From contig NC_049980.1 in assembly GCF_000003815.2 (NCBI RefSeq), positions 29,698,768 through 29,762,767 of the forward strand: 64,000 nt of DNA, written 5' to 3'. Position numbers and translations under genes: made by a program. This document shows positions 29,481-41,455 of the stretch, one piece after another (position 1 is the stretch's first letter; every line of letters begins with the position of its first letter). Below the pieces are notes generated by a model that saw only the letters and a list, made by a program, of their open reading frames with translations, was not told the DNA's origin and searched no databases. Origin of the DNA: Branchiostoma floridae. Taxonomy: Eukaryota; Chordata; Leptocardii; Amphioxiformes; Branchiostomatidae.

Positions 29481-30621
29481 ACGCGGCGCGGCAGTAGCTG
29501 GTCTCAATAGTACGCTTAAGGAAGTTGCACATCTAGCGACAAGTGCTGTTTAAAGCTGTCTAGTGGGGATGCTTTTGCATAGCATTACTGGATGGCAAAA
29601 AGCTCCATTCTACTTTAGCTCTAGGAAAATACGAAGATTGATCAACCAATCCTTGGTTGACGTCATAACACTAGTAACAAGTTAGCTGCCATGTGTGAAT
29701 AAGGCCTAAGGAGTCAAAATCATATCTTCAACTACTTTGATTTCATTGACATCATTGGCAATTCACTACCCACCAAGGCTCACGAGCTCAGCTCGTCTTT
29801 TACTCAACTTCGAGCAGAGCCGTTTGACACCAAATATGGTTACAGGCTTCGGGGGAATATCCATATATGGTGATCAGAAGACTGTTCGTTGCAAAGGCAC
29901 ACTGTTGATTACTTTAGATGTGGGAGTAGGTCTAATTTCACTTTCATGCGTTGTGTTTTTTAAGACAAGACTTCAAGAGAAACGTATTTGCCCAAAGCAG
30001 TTGATAAGATGTGGAATTTCATATCATCATATTGTATGTTTTTCTAAGCTTCATTGGACAATTCAAACTTACCAATTGGATGCGCTACTAGTAGCATGAT
30101 CATATTTAGTTCTTGTCGATGGCCTCTGATTGAACGTCACGTTGTGTTTTTTCAAGACAAGACTTAAAAGAGAAACGTGTTTTCTCAAACCCGTTGATAA
30201 GATGTGGAACTCTATATCTATATTTTACATATTGCTCAGGTGTATTGGACAATTCAAACTTACTTATTGGATGCCCTGATAGTCGCATGATCATATTCAG
30301 TTCTTCTCGAGGCCAAGCCTCTGATTGGACGTCATGATGTGACAACAGAAATGAACATATTACCTCACGTGATCTCTCTATTCCCTCCTACTACGCAGCA
30401 CGAATTAGAGAAAACCTGTGATTGCTGATGTCTCCGGATCCGCAGGAGTAGGGACAGGCGGCCCGCCAGCGGCTAAACACTCTGTCGTGCGTACGTCAGG
30501 CTTTCATCTGCCAGTCGCCCGCCAAGCTACGTTATTAAGTAACATAACAAGATGCTCAGTCATCAGTGAAGCACGTAGGAGGACAGGAAACAAGCTACTC
30601 GTCCGACAGGGGCGTTACCCC

Positions 30622-30638
30622 GTTGCCAGGCAACCAAT
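30622..30638. promoter_or_regulatory. RFX X-box overlapping a CCAAT box
   Basis: GTTGCCAGGCAAC is a perfect palindromic X-box (GTNRCC N RGYAAC) and runs straight into CCAAT. The pair is typical of promoters bound by RFX and NF-Y. No start site or gene is proven here. Confidence 0.5.
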
Positions 30639-31809
30639 CACGTCCCCACCCACTTGATCCTTTCAAGTGCCTGACGCACGCAGTTCATCGTTCAAAAGTA
30701 ATTTATTTTGTTAAGCACTGTGTTATTGTAAAATGAACCGACAGGAAAGTGGCTATTTGTGAGCTAATTGCAGTAGGTACAAATGTACAAAAATGACAGT
30801 TATATATACTTGGCAGCACCTGAACCTAAAGCCAACAACTGACAAGCTGCAGGTAGCACTGTAGACACACCGAAGACGCTTCAATTGGGGGTACAGATCA
30901 TATACTCTTTTGCTACCGAAATACCGATGATAGCTGAGCACGTGGAGGGATGTCTGTAGCCACGCGTCCAAAACACACCCACCTCTCTGCAGTCGGCTCA
31001 CATTCAGGTCATGTTTCTTTGCAAGCAGTGATTTGTCTTGTCGGCTCTAGAGCAGAGTTGTCATCTTGCCAAAGATCTGAACTTAGCGGCACGTTGCCTC
31101 GCCTTCTGCCTCGCAGCCCCTGTAACAAGGAGCTCATCGCTGTAGCAAGCTTATAGAAGTCAAGTATCCTTTCAGTGACTGAGTTACGCCTCATCCAAGT
31201 AATGCTATTGCTATATCATTACCACTCAGAAGCATAACATTATAAACACGTGCATAGACACACGTTTTGATTTCATCCACGCGCTGTTCCAGCTAAGACC
31301 CTGGATCTTGATATATGCTGCGCAACACCGAGATAGTTGTGGTCAAGCGCAGTGGTACTGTGCAGTATTGGCCGGTTTTTTAGATGTTGGGGAACCTCTT
31401 CCCTGAACCTAGCCGGGTCGATCTGGTATTTGTTCCAGATCCAAGACTGTTGGAAAGTAATAGGACTATCTATACCGGTACCAGTACCAGTACCAGTATC
31501 AGTCTTTGTTGAAGTTGAATAAGTGCAATAGAGACGATCCGTAACCTTTACCATGATCAATACAAAAGTGCAAGTAACAGTCACGACTACTTAGTTGTGC
31601 CAAGGAGGTAATAAGCTCCTTGGTTGTTCGGTGTTATTTCAAGTGGTAGTTCCTTTCCTTACTTCCGACAACCCACGGAGTTCCGTTTCATGACTACTAC
31701 TGTTCTATTTTTGAATAAGAATTCGAAGTGCGCGGCGGTGAATTGTAAGTAGCGCGCGTAGGTAGGACAGGAAATTGTTAGATCCACAGTCTATCGTTTC
31801 CCCTTCCAG

Positions 31810-31998
31810 GCCTGTCACGAAGAAACAAACGAGCACGACTTCACTTCTTCGGGCAACGAGTGGCAAAATAACCCTTTTCTCTCTCCAAATATGGACGATG
31901 AAGCAGAGAAGTTTCCTTCAGACAACCTGTTGGGATCTGCAAGGTTTTCACCCACAGTCCCAGATGGTGAACGCGAGTTCATACAGAGCCTTGACTAG
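31810..31998 (+). CDS. Candidate coding exon, unknown gene
   Basis: After a good acceptor (GTTTCCCCTTCCAG) the frame reads ACHEETNEHDFTSSGNEWQN, NPFLSPNMDDEAEKFPSDNL, LGSARFSPTVPDGEREFIQS, LD and a stop at 31996: 62 residues, acidic, rich in S, N and D, like a disordered or activation segment. It may end earlier at a donor (ATG|GTGAAC near 31963). No family recognised. It lies 1.2 kb downstream of the X-box/CCAAT pair, but no linking exon is seen. Confidence 0.28.
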   Translation, partial: ACHEETNEHDFTSSGNEWQNNPFLSPNMDDEAEKFPSDNLLGSARFSPTVPDGEREFIQSLD

Positions 31999-32104
31999 CA
32001 GATGTAGCTGTCCTTGGTACTGAAAATACGGTCGCACGAAGAGTTCTTTATGCTTGTTTTCACCCCTTGTTACCTGGATTGGAAATGCAATCACGTAATT
32101 CTTT

Positions 32105-32150
32105 CAAACCAAACCAAACCAAAGCAAAGCAAAGCAAAGCAAAGCAAACC
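32105..32150. repeat. Pentanucleotide microsatellite
   Basis: (AAACC)n passing into (AAAGC)n, about nine units. Confidence 0.85.
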
Positions 32151-32563
32151 AACTCAACTTACGCAAACCATTCATTCATTCACTGAATTTCATTCACTGT
32201 TCACATTTTTGTTTTGTGTAACCCGAGAATGGTGATCACGACTTCCTTTGATCTCTGTTTGGACACCGCTGTTCATTTATAGATCACACATGTGGGGCCC
32301 TTCAAACTATTTGCCTGACATTTTCATACTTCGGATGTGAAGACCGTGACACGAAGCTCAAACTAGCCAAGGATTACCTGCGCTCAAAATTAGATCTCCG
32401 CATTTTCCAGTGGGAGAGTTTCAGCAAGGCCAGCAGCCGCGCAAATCATGCCATCTGGGGGTCTCTACTTCCGTTCGCGCTCTAACAGAACGCAGGAAGT
32501 GCCTTTCACTATTAGCATTTCCTTGTGAATGTAATCCAAAGCTGTGATACGCGTTAGCTAGCA

Positions 32564-32569
32564 TATAAA
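32564..32569 (+). promoter_or_regulatory. Possible TATA box
   Basis: TATAAA in GCATATAAAGCGC, in a locally less AT-rich setting. No downstream exon identified, so weak. Confidence 0.25.
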
Positions 32570-33834
32570 GCGCATAGGGAACACGGTCATTGTGCGTGAG
32601 CCGACAGCAGGTTGTTGAACCTGAAGGGAAAAGTTTTAAAGAACCAGAGCTAGCAGAACAACTTGATGCACTTCTGATTGGTCGTGAGGCAACCCGGGTA
32701 GCGTAGCGGGGTAGGCTAACATGAAACACGGCTTGAGTGAGCGAGCTTACGGTTCAGTTTGTCGTACACTAAAGTTCATTTTGAAGGGTGCCAATTGGGA
32801 CAGAGTACGTTCGCAGTGCTTTTATCAGCCGCGCTACGTTGGTCCGTTCAACAACTCGAGGATTGCCTCTTGATAATCGTTAAGCTTGTCAATGCCATTG
32901 ACAGACCTTTTTTAGAAAGCCTTTCAGTAAGCCGGTACTACACCATCTTACGCAAGTAACCTTTCAGTCTAAAAAACATAACAGCTGAGTCTGGCGCAGA
33001 AAACCGTGCTGTGTGCGGTGTTCGGTGGCGATAGTTTCAATATGGGTACAGTATGTAATTCTGCCAAGTGAGCCCGCCGTTCAGATTTGGCGATCATATA
33101 TCATTAGAGTGAGTAATCGTATCCGCTGTTCACTGATCCGACGCTTGAAAACGAAGGTGGCAATAGTTTCAATATGGTACAGTGTTTAATTCTGCCAAGA
33201 GCCCGTCGATCATATTTGGCGATCATGTATCATTAAAATAGAGTAATCGTATCCACTATCCACTGTTCACGGCGCATATATAGTTTGACAAGGGCAGTAC
33301 AACCATGGTAGATTTCTTTGACGTGAAATAACTAATCCAAATCGTGGAAACATCGGCAGGGTCAAACAGTTACATCTGTCACACATAATTGCCAAACACT
33401 GTTTGTCACTACTTTTTGTTGGCGGGAATGTTATTGTCTTTCGGACTGTCGGCCACTCATATGTTTTGACCTAATAACTGCAATCTAGAGCAAATTTGGC
33501 CCACACTATAGACTGCGCACCCACATGCCACGGCGTGCCCAGCGGAAGTGCCCTCTCTAACAAATATAGAACCGCTGGCCCGAAATAGATCGCTTCGGGG
33601 ATAACAAACCTCAGAATAGACCATCGCATCCTGTGTTGGTTGTGAAGTTTTCCGAGTTAAGTTACAAGAAGTCATCGTCTTTGGAAACATTTAACGTTTA
33701 ATAACTTTGCTGGCGCATGTGCTCTATGCAAAACCAAGTTTCTCAGTCATTGCTTCAATGTTGAGGTTGAAGTCTCTCATTAGCCGAGGAGAGTTGTTCA
33801 ATATAGTTTTGGTTGGTGAGTGCACTTCCAAAAG

Positions 33835-34500
33835 ATGAATGCCTCTGGTTGGCTAAAAGTTACAAAATGGTTTACCTGGCACACAAAGTGCCATGAAGTT
33901 ATATGGTGTCTGATTGACTGAGAGAGTTGTCTAATAGTTGATTGGTGGATACAGTTTCAATGGCTCATAGTTGCATAGTAACTTACCTGGAAGACACAGT
34001 TCCATGACATTAAGGTCTCTGATTGGCTGAGGATAGTTGTATAATAGTTGGTTGGTGGATACAGTTTTAAGAAATGAAGGCCTCTGATTGGCTTTGAGTT
34101 GCAAAGTAACATACCTTGTAGACACATTTCCACGACCTTAAGGTCTCTGATTGGCTGAGGAGTGTTGTCTAATGGTTGATTAAGTTTCAAGAAATGAAGG
34201 CCTCTGATTGGTGGAGAGTTGCATGCTAATTAACCTGGTAGATACAGGTCCACGACATCAAGGTCTTTGATTGGCTGAGGAGAGTTGTATAATAGTTGAT
34301 TAGTTGATACAGTTTCAAGAAAAGAATGCTTCTGATTGGCTGATCGTTACAGAATAGTTTAATCTGTAGCCATGGATTCAAGAAATTAATATCTCTGATT
34401 GGTTGGTGATAGCTGGCCATAGCTGTGTTGTGTGAGGGTAGTCCCTGTACTGTGTTGTGTGAGGGTTGACAACAGGAAGAATAGCCTCTGATTGGCTAAT
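33835..34500. repeat. Degenerate ~120-bp tandem array rich in inverted CCAAT boxes
   Basis: Repeats of AAGGCCTCTGATTGGCTGAG-type sequence alternate with GTTGTATAATAGTTGATTGG-type sequence, about six units. The core ATTGG (CCAAT on the other strand) recurs about ten times at regular spacing. Minus-strand open frames (LSQSETLMSWNC-like) are repeat by-products. Confidence 0.8.
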
Positions 34501-34536
34501 TGTGGATCAAAATTAACTCAAAACTCACTCCCTTTG

Positions 34537-34750
34537 TATCTCCAAGCAGATCCTAGGGTAGCATAAGATAGTATCAAAAGCTGGCAGAGGAGTGAAGCTG
34601 GCCTAGGAGTGTGTTTGGCTACCGGTTTAACCAGTGCGTTCTTCCACAGATCCTCCAGTACTAGCCAAACACACTTCTAGGCCGGCTTCACACCTGTGCC
34701 AGCTTTTGATACTAGCATCTTATGCTGCAGTTGCATCTGCTTGGAGATTA
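34537..34750. mobile_element. Foldback MITE with CTCCAAGCAGA-type ends, third interior type
   Basis: Starts TATCTCCAAGCAGAT, ends ATCTGCTTGGAGATTA. The arms (~85 bp) contain AGTATCAAAAGCTGGCAGAG / GTGCCAGCTTTTGATACTAG and GTGTGTTTGGCTA / TAGCCAAACACAC around a ~40-bp loop. Confidence 0.82.
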
Positions 34751-35084
34751 GTCCCTGGGGCCTGTCTGCTGTTGTGACCTGGCTTGCACCACTGTTCAGA
34801 GGGAAGGACAAGGCTGGCTTTTGGTTTCAGGAGTAAAGAAGGGATGAGTTTCTAAGGTCACTCCTAAGCTTTAAATTGGCATTTAAAGCAGTTAAGGGCT
34901 GGTTGTCATGGATGAGTCAATCATGACTCTTTAGGGAGTTGATGGAAATCCTTGGTACTTTCTGGCTCTACTTAGCAGGGATTTGCTATCAAGGATGGCA
35001 GGGCCTATCTACTGCTACTACACACACATAAGATTCTCAATGGTATCAAACCCATCACAACCTCTAGACTCTCCTGGATACACT

Positions 35085-35480
35085 AGTGAGATTGTGTGGC
35101 GTAATCGTCAGCATTTTGGACTCAAGAGGTCCCAAGAGGTCCCAAGTTTGAAACCTGCCATGTCACCGATCTTGTGCCCTTGGGAAAAGCACTTAACACG
35201 ACTTTCCTCACTTCACTCCGGTGAAAAATGAGTACCTAGCTTTCACTAGGGCCATCTATCGGATAGGATGTTAAATGGAGGTCCTGTGTTCAGGGAGAGC
35301 AACACCCCAAGCACGTTAAAGAACCCACCGCACTTATCAAAAAGAGTAGGGGTCAATTCTTGTGCAAGTGGATCAAACCTTAGTCTGGTCTCTGGGTTAA
35401 CATCTTGCAAAGGTAAGAGTCACCTGTTATGTCAATCCTTCCACAACTGTGGTAAAACTGAATAAAAGAATAAAATTAAT
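35085..35480 (+). mobile_element. tRNA-derived SINE, plus strand
   Basis: tRNA-like head (TGTGGCGTAATCGTCAGCAT; B-box-like AGTTTGAAACC), then GCCCTTGGGAAAAGCACTTA, GTTAAATGGAGGTCC and CACGTTAAAGAACCCACCGC, ending in an A-rich tail (AATAAAAGAATAAAATTAAT). It contains a short direct duplication GAGGTCCCAA. Confidence 0.78.
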
Positions 35481-37236
35481 AATTTCAAATAAATACAGAT
35501 GCAGTCCCAGATGTTGTGCTGAGGGCTGGGGTGGGATGAGCCACCAGCGAGACACCCGTGAAGGGTGCTGCCCCTCACAGGCCAGCCTTTTCTGCCACAA
35601 CATAGGGCTGCTCACTGTCTTTATGTCACTACTCTGCATCTTCATACATAAGTATGTCACTTTTCATTGGATATGTATGGTGCCTATGAGGGCTTCGTTG
35701 CAGCTACCCAAGTGTTATTTTTCTAATTGGAATAGACTATCTAATTACACTCAATGAGAATGACATCACTTAATGTTCAGAAAATAGGTTATTAGCTTAC
35801 CTTGTAGAGTTGACCACTAATTGACCACTATTGGCAGTATTTAGTTAAGCTTGTTGCAAGATGGCCGTAGTTAGCAAGATGACTGTTACAGCAGATTTCC
35901 AGTCTGTTCAACGTATAGCTATATCTTAAGCTTTAATTTTTTCTGTCCCAATCGATATCAATTTTCATTTTAAAAGCTCATGAAAAAAAATGGTTTCGTG
36001 TCACACTGTAGACTGTGTTCTTCAAGTATTGCATAGCCTTCAATCTATTGTCACATTATTAGTTTAATTATACTATATAGCTAGTTGTCTTATACAATGT
36101 ACCTAAGTTTACCTTACATTGTACCCGTTTTACAAATGTTTGGATGTTTTTTTGGATGGAGAGGGTGAAATTTTTTGTCCCTCCCAGCAATCAAATTCGG
36201 ATCCTGGAGGCAGCCCTGGTTCAATGTGTTAATGATTCAGTTGTGTGTTGGCCGCATCCAACAGTCAGCTTTGCCAGGCACACCCTACCATTTCTATCAC
36301 ATGTTCATCCATCCACCTGTCCGACCCACGTGCCCAGCAACACCCTGTCATTACCCGTAAGTGATAGGGACATGATCACACATCAGACAACTCTAGCAAC
36401 ACACACACTGCGTCCACCTCCTGGGCGTAACAACATATACACACCACAACATACAGACAATCATTTGAATGTAAGGTGTCCTGCCCAGTGACTCATCTTT
36501 GATAAGTCACACCCAATGTATGACCTAAATGTGTCCTGACACATCCCTAGAAGTCAAGGACCCTTGCCCTTTGGGTGAAGAAGGTCATACCAGGCTGTGT
36601 CCTCCTCTGCTGTTTTCTGACGATTATGTATGAATATAGGTCAGGGGAGGGATCACGATGTGGGGATTCTGCAGGCAGAAATCCATCAGAGCCTGTAAAT
36701 TTTTAAGATATTCTCTTAAAGGATGGAACCTTTCATGTCACTTTAGATCAATGAGTTGAAACTTGAAACTCGTGATTTATACATGGAACTTCGAAGACCA
36801 CCCTAACACTTCCCTAGCATCCTGACTGGAATAGACTCCTAAGATCACAATATCTACTCCGACAAACATATCATATATGTTCATTACTAACAGGTGCATG
36901 AGGAACAATGTTCACTTGATAATGACTCGAAGGGACGAGGTATTACATCACACCTGAATTTAGCGTTAAGCATTGTTGGGACCCCCCTTTGCGGATCCTC
37001 CTTGACAGGTGAATACAGAATAGACAACTTTAACAGGGTTGGATATTCTTTAAGCCTGACTGCACAAAATGTCTCTCCAGGCAAGATAGTCTCACCACAG
37101 GGCACACCCAATCATTAAGTATGTGTAGAATCTAAAAGCTAAACAGGTGTCACAAGATTTAATTATCTCCCATCTTCAACATGAACTTTGCTTTTACTTT
37201 TTGTCGCCCATGCTGCTAATGCTGGTATCTTGAACA
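35481..37236. other. No gene recognised
   Basis: Open frames at 35449-35757 and 36144-36491 have no motifs I know. The palindromic-looking run near 36950-37010 (CTGAATTTAGCGTTAAGCAT) resembles 7100 and 7190 and may be another repeat end. Confidence 0.45.
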
Positions 37237-37585
37237 CAGGGCTCGAAATACCACCTGCATATGCAAGTTAGTGCAAGTAAACTTGGATCTGTGCAGGTAT
37301 TTCTAGTGTCTACCTGCACCAAACCTGCACTGGTCCATGTACTGGGTTTTATACATAATATTAAATGTTATATGATGTAGGTGTATGTGGATTGTTATTA
37401 GCTGCATTGACTGTTACCACCTATAAAGTATAGAAGAAAAAAATAGCAATGGTTCCTGAACAATTTTAGTATGATCCCATACTTCATAAATTCAGAGTGG
37501 TGCAGGTAAAATTTGTCAGGTGCAGGTAATTTTCAGTGTTACCTGCACCAGTGCAGGTATGCAGAAAAAGGTATTTCGAGCCCTG
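37237..37585. mobile_element. hAT-like MITE, CAGGGCTCGAAATACC ends
   Basis: 16-bp perfect inverted ends, CAGGGCTCGAAATACC and GGTATTTCGAGCCCTG. Inside, the motifs GCAGGTAAAATTTG and ACCTGCACCAGTGCAGGTAT make secondary hairpins. No clean 8-bp target repeat seen. Confidence 0.78.
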
Positions 37586-38830
37586 AAACAGGTACATTGT
37601 TTTGCATATACACTGTACTTAGGTAAGGCAAAGCTCAGACTGAGTATGAAGCGTTAGCTAGTTGTGCAATGAGACTTTGCCACAGCATGAATGTTTAGCC
37701 AAGCACACAGGTTCACCCCTACTCTTCTCGATAATTGTGTTGGGTTCCCTCATGCATGGGGCTGCCTGCTTTTACGTCGCCATCTGAAACGACAAATACT
37801 CTTGTTGTTATGATCATGTATCTTGTCTATGTGCCTGTATGGACTGATCAGGCAATTTCAACCACATTTTACCTTAGCAACTGACTGTGAAAACTTTAAA
37901 AACAAGTTCTTCAACTGTACAGAAAGCCCCTTATCCTACATGTACATAAATCAACCTGTGCCTCCTTCTGCGGACTGACCATTTCTTCCAGTGTTTCTGG
38001 GTTTGTGGTTCCTTCTTTTTTTTTGTCTACCCAACATTCGTTTTATTTAGTTTTGAAATGAAAAATACAGATATGTAAGGCACAAGACAATCAAGACAAT
38101 CCATTCAGGCATTCTGGAGTTATGCTGGTCTTCTACAAACACACACACATACACAAACATGCAAACGCTACCAAAAACATACCCTTCTAGTGAAGGCAAT
38201 AAACATATAACACAAAAGTAAAAACAAATTTCCAAAGCTACTTATCAGAGACAAAGTCCTTCTTTGCTTGGTCCACCAACAACCAAATGGCCCTGACCTT
38301 ATGGATGTCCTTGACTTTTCAAGCAGTGAGTGAGGAAAGTCAAACATACAAAACTACAGTAACTAGGATCCACCTCAGAAGTTAGAGCATAGTAGTGCTG
38401 TGGAGGATGTGTACATTGTTGAATTTTCATGAGGTTTAGTAAAATACTCTGTAATCTGTGTCTTTCTTCTATCTGCCTCTTCCTTCATGACCTCAATGAA
38501 AAGTGACCTGCAGGCCAGTTTGAGCTTGTCATGAATAAACAAAGGTTCAAACAACCAAACCAAGGACAAACACCCCAAATTTCAATAGCAGTATAGCAGT
38601 GCAGCCATGCAGGACTGTCTCCAGCTTTAATTTTTTCCCATCCCACTCACTGTTTGGGAGCCCATATTGTTGACCAATGCTTTTCAGTCTTGTTATTTTA
38701 AGCTTACAAAAGTTCATTTTCATCACTTTGATTTCATGAAGTTAAAAGTTTTGGGCTGTGTGAATTTTCTCTGTCCCAACAAGCAAATTTCTGAATGGGA
38801 CAGGTCCTGGAGACATCCCTGAATGCAGCA

Positions 38831-39100
38831 CTGTTACTCCAGTCTGAGGTGAACTCTGCATTAAACATTACTGTCTCAACATTCATGCTCTTACCTGTAT
38901 ATGTGAAATGAACTTTAAGGAGTAGCTTAGGAGATGAGCTACATTACAGCTTTATCAAAGGCTTTTAACTTACAGAAATTACGTTAAAATCTTTTTACAT
39001 TTTTTGAAAGTAAAACAAAAGCAACGTTTCTCCACAGTCTGGGGTGAACCCTACATTTCAGATATGAATATGCAGTAAAGTGAACTTTGAGGAGTAGCTT
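38831..39100. repeat. Diverged tandem duplication, ~196-bp step
   Basis: CAGTCTGAGGTGAACTCTGC / CAGTCTGGGGTGAACCCTAC and AATGAACTTTAAGGAGTAGC / AAGTGAACTTTGAGGAGTAG occur in the same order. Confidence 0.6.
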
Positions 39101-39889
39101 AAAACCCTTGTCCTGCTGAGCCCAAATATGCACATATTGCCTGTATGTGGGTCTGGTATCTTTACAGGTTTGAAGCATCTCTTACTCAAATGTGGCCGCA
39201 GCAGTCCGCATCGTTTGGGGAAGTCAATCTGCAGCAGCAGCACAGAATAGGGCAAGTTTTACTGATCTGATTCAGCAACCAGCAACAAGGGTTAAGAGAG
39301 AGCTACAATATTACATAACATCTAGCTAGTGTAGCGCACTGACCTGCCGTCCTGTGACCTCCACACGTGCCAGACCAGGTGAAGGCTGACCTGGTAAACG
39401 CTGCTATCAGCCTGACCAATGTTGACATTATGGTGTTGAGGGGCGTTACCTGCCAAAACACATGTCTGGAGATGTGCAACACACACGTGCCTTCATGCAA
39501 GCTCTTCTACCAACCAGGACTGTTACATGTATAACTGTACGAAGGTATTTTAGTATGGATGGATAGATGACACTGTATCTGCAATGTATAAGTAGATCTA
39601 TTATACATGTAGTTGAACATTTAGCACAAACATTGGAGAACAAACAAACTGGTTAATAGAATAATTCTTCCATCAGTGAATCTTGAAAACACATGAAATA
39701 CCAACACTGTACTTCCAAATATTGTTATGTCCGTTCAGTACAAAATGTACATCTTGATCATGGAATGACCTAGTCTGGCAAAATCATGAGACTTACTGGT
39801 CATTCAAACTAATACATGAGCGTTGAAACATAGCTGAGCTGTGGTGATAAAAAATAACTACAGTGAAAAACAACTTACGTAGGCTTACA

Positions 39890-40945
39890 TGATGCTGGGT
39901 CATTAACCTTTGCGACATAAAGCTCGTTTGTTTGCAGGGCTGATGTAACCGTACCCTTACTTACTGTCAGGTCGTTGACTGGGCTTAGATAAGAACTAAC
40001 CAATTGAATTTGTTGGTTCTCTGTTGTATGTCTGTTTTTCAGGAAAAATATGGAGCAAGAGGGGAAAAAAATAAATATGAAAATTTTGCAAAAAGTCTGA
40101 AATGAAGCAGTCAGCTTGAAAAAAAGTAGACAAGTATTCTCAAATAAGGCAATCCTGGCATTACCCCTGCACAGTAGATGCACCTGAAAATTATAAGAGG
40201 GTAAGGGCTAACCAATTTAATTCATTGGTTCTCTGTTTTTTGTTTATTTTTCAGGAAAAATATGGAGCACTTACTGGGCAAAAAAAATTAATACGAAAAT
40301 TTTGCAAAAATGTCTGGGAAGAAGATATAGAAATCTTAAGTTTGCATAAAATAAAGCATTCAGCTTGAAAAGAAAGTAAACAAATATGGCAAGCAATCAA
40401 CATATATTGGCATTACCCATGTATAGATGCACCCGAAAATTATCAGAAGCACAGCGTATACATATACACTTATGTGCTTCATAAAAAAAATGTAAACATT
40501 CATATTGAAGAATTACCTCTGTACCCTTTGACATAATCTATTTGATACAGCTTTATCAAAGTTAAAATCTTTTGCATTTTTAAAATTAAAAAAAAAAATT
40601 ATGCGATACATGACTTGATATGGACCAATAATTTTGATAAATGACAAACTCTACTGTAATACTAAATGTACCTACAGTACAAGGAGCTTACAAATTCAGC
40701 TATGCCAATTTGCAAAACTGGAAAACTGTTGAATGGCTTCATACATGTAGTCATTTATAGAGTTAAAATTTCCTAAATGGAAGGTGTGTTGATTTTTCTT
40801 TTAATTGGCAAAAGAAAGAACGGGCGAATCCGAGAACCATTTAATCATATTGGTGTAGCCTAAGGCTGAAGCTTGTTTGTTTGCATGGTAGATGTGACTG
40901 AACCCTAAATGTCAGGTCATTGACTGGGCTTAGGTCTGCTGCCAG
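39890..40945. mobile_element. Nested repeat cluster containing an inverted-end element (40211-40854)
   Basis: The element 40211-40854 has imperfect ~23-bp ends (ACCAATTTAATTCATTGGTT CTC / GAGAACCATTTAATCATATTGGT). To its left a partial copy begins near 39997 and shares AGGAAAAATATGGAGCA, AAAATTTTGCAAAAA and GATGCACCYGAAAATTA. The blocks around AGGTCRTTGACTGGGCTTAG at both sides (39970, 40915) are also duplicated. Confidence 0.6.
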
Positions 40946-41234
40946 AATAAAGTTATGAATTATTCCTCACTGCAGCAAAGGGTAAAGTTGAATCTAAATA
41001 AAGAAGAAAACAAAATAGACCAATTCTATGATTGTTGACCTTTTCTTCTACTGTTCATCACCAAAGGCATGATTAGTTGATATTTATGCCACTGGTAGCA
41101 GTTGTGTATTGATAGTTTGTCCATAGATCACAAACATTAAAAACCTGTCTGTGATCACTAACGAAGGCAGAGACTGAGAGAGGAAACACCAACCGAAGGC
41201 TATCAGCTGGTGTAGTTCATGCCTATAGGCAGGG

Positions 41235-41455
41235 GGGATTCTTAGGAGGGTCAGCATGGGGGGTCCTGACAACGATTTACGCTGAATTCAGGAGAACCCC
41301 CTACGTATTACGCTAAATCAAGGAAGGCAATTACGCTAAATTTCGTCGCCTCGCTACGATTTACGTAGATAAGATGGTTTTCCCTACGAATTACGGGAAA
41401 TAGAATAGGCTGCCTACGCCTTACGTAAAAGAGCATGCAGACCCTCTCTTAGGTT
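41235..41455. repeat. Degenerate TACGNNTTACG array
   Basis: Six versions of TACGNNTTACG(C)TAAAT occur in about 150 bp, framed by CTTAGGAGGGTC and GACCCTCTCTTAGG. Confidence 0.65.

Noticed and set aside
33931-34420. Repeated minus-strand frames rich in PTNYYTT peptides
   Set aside because: They read the CCAAT-rich tandem array.
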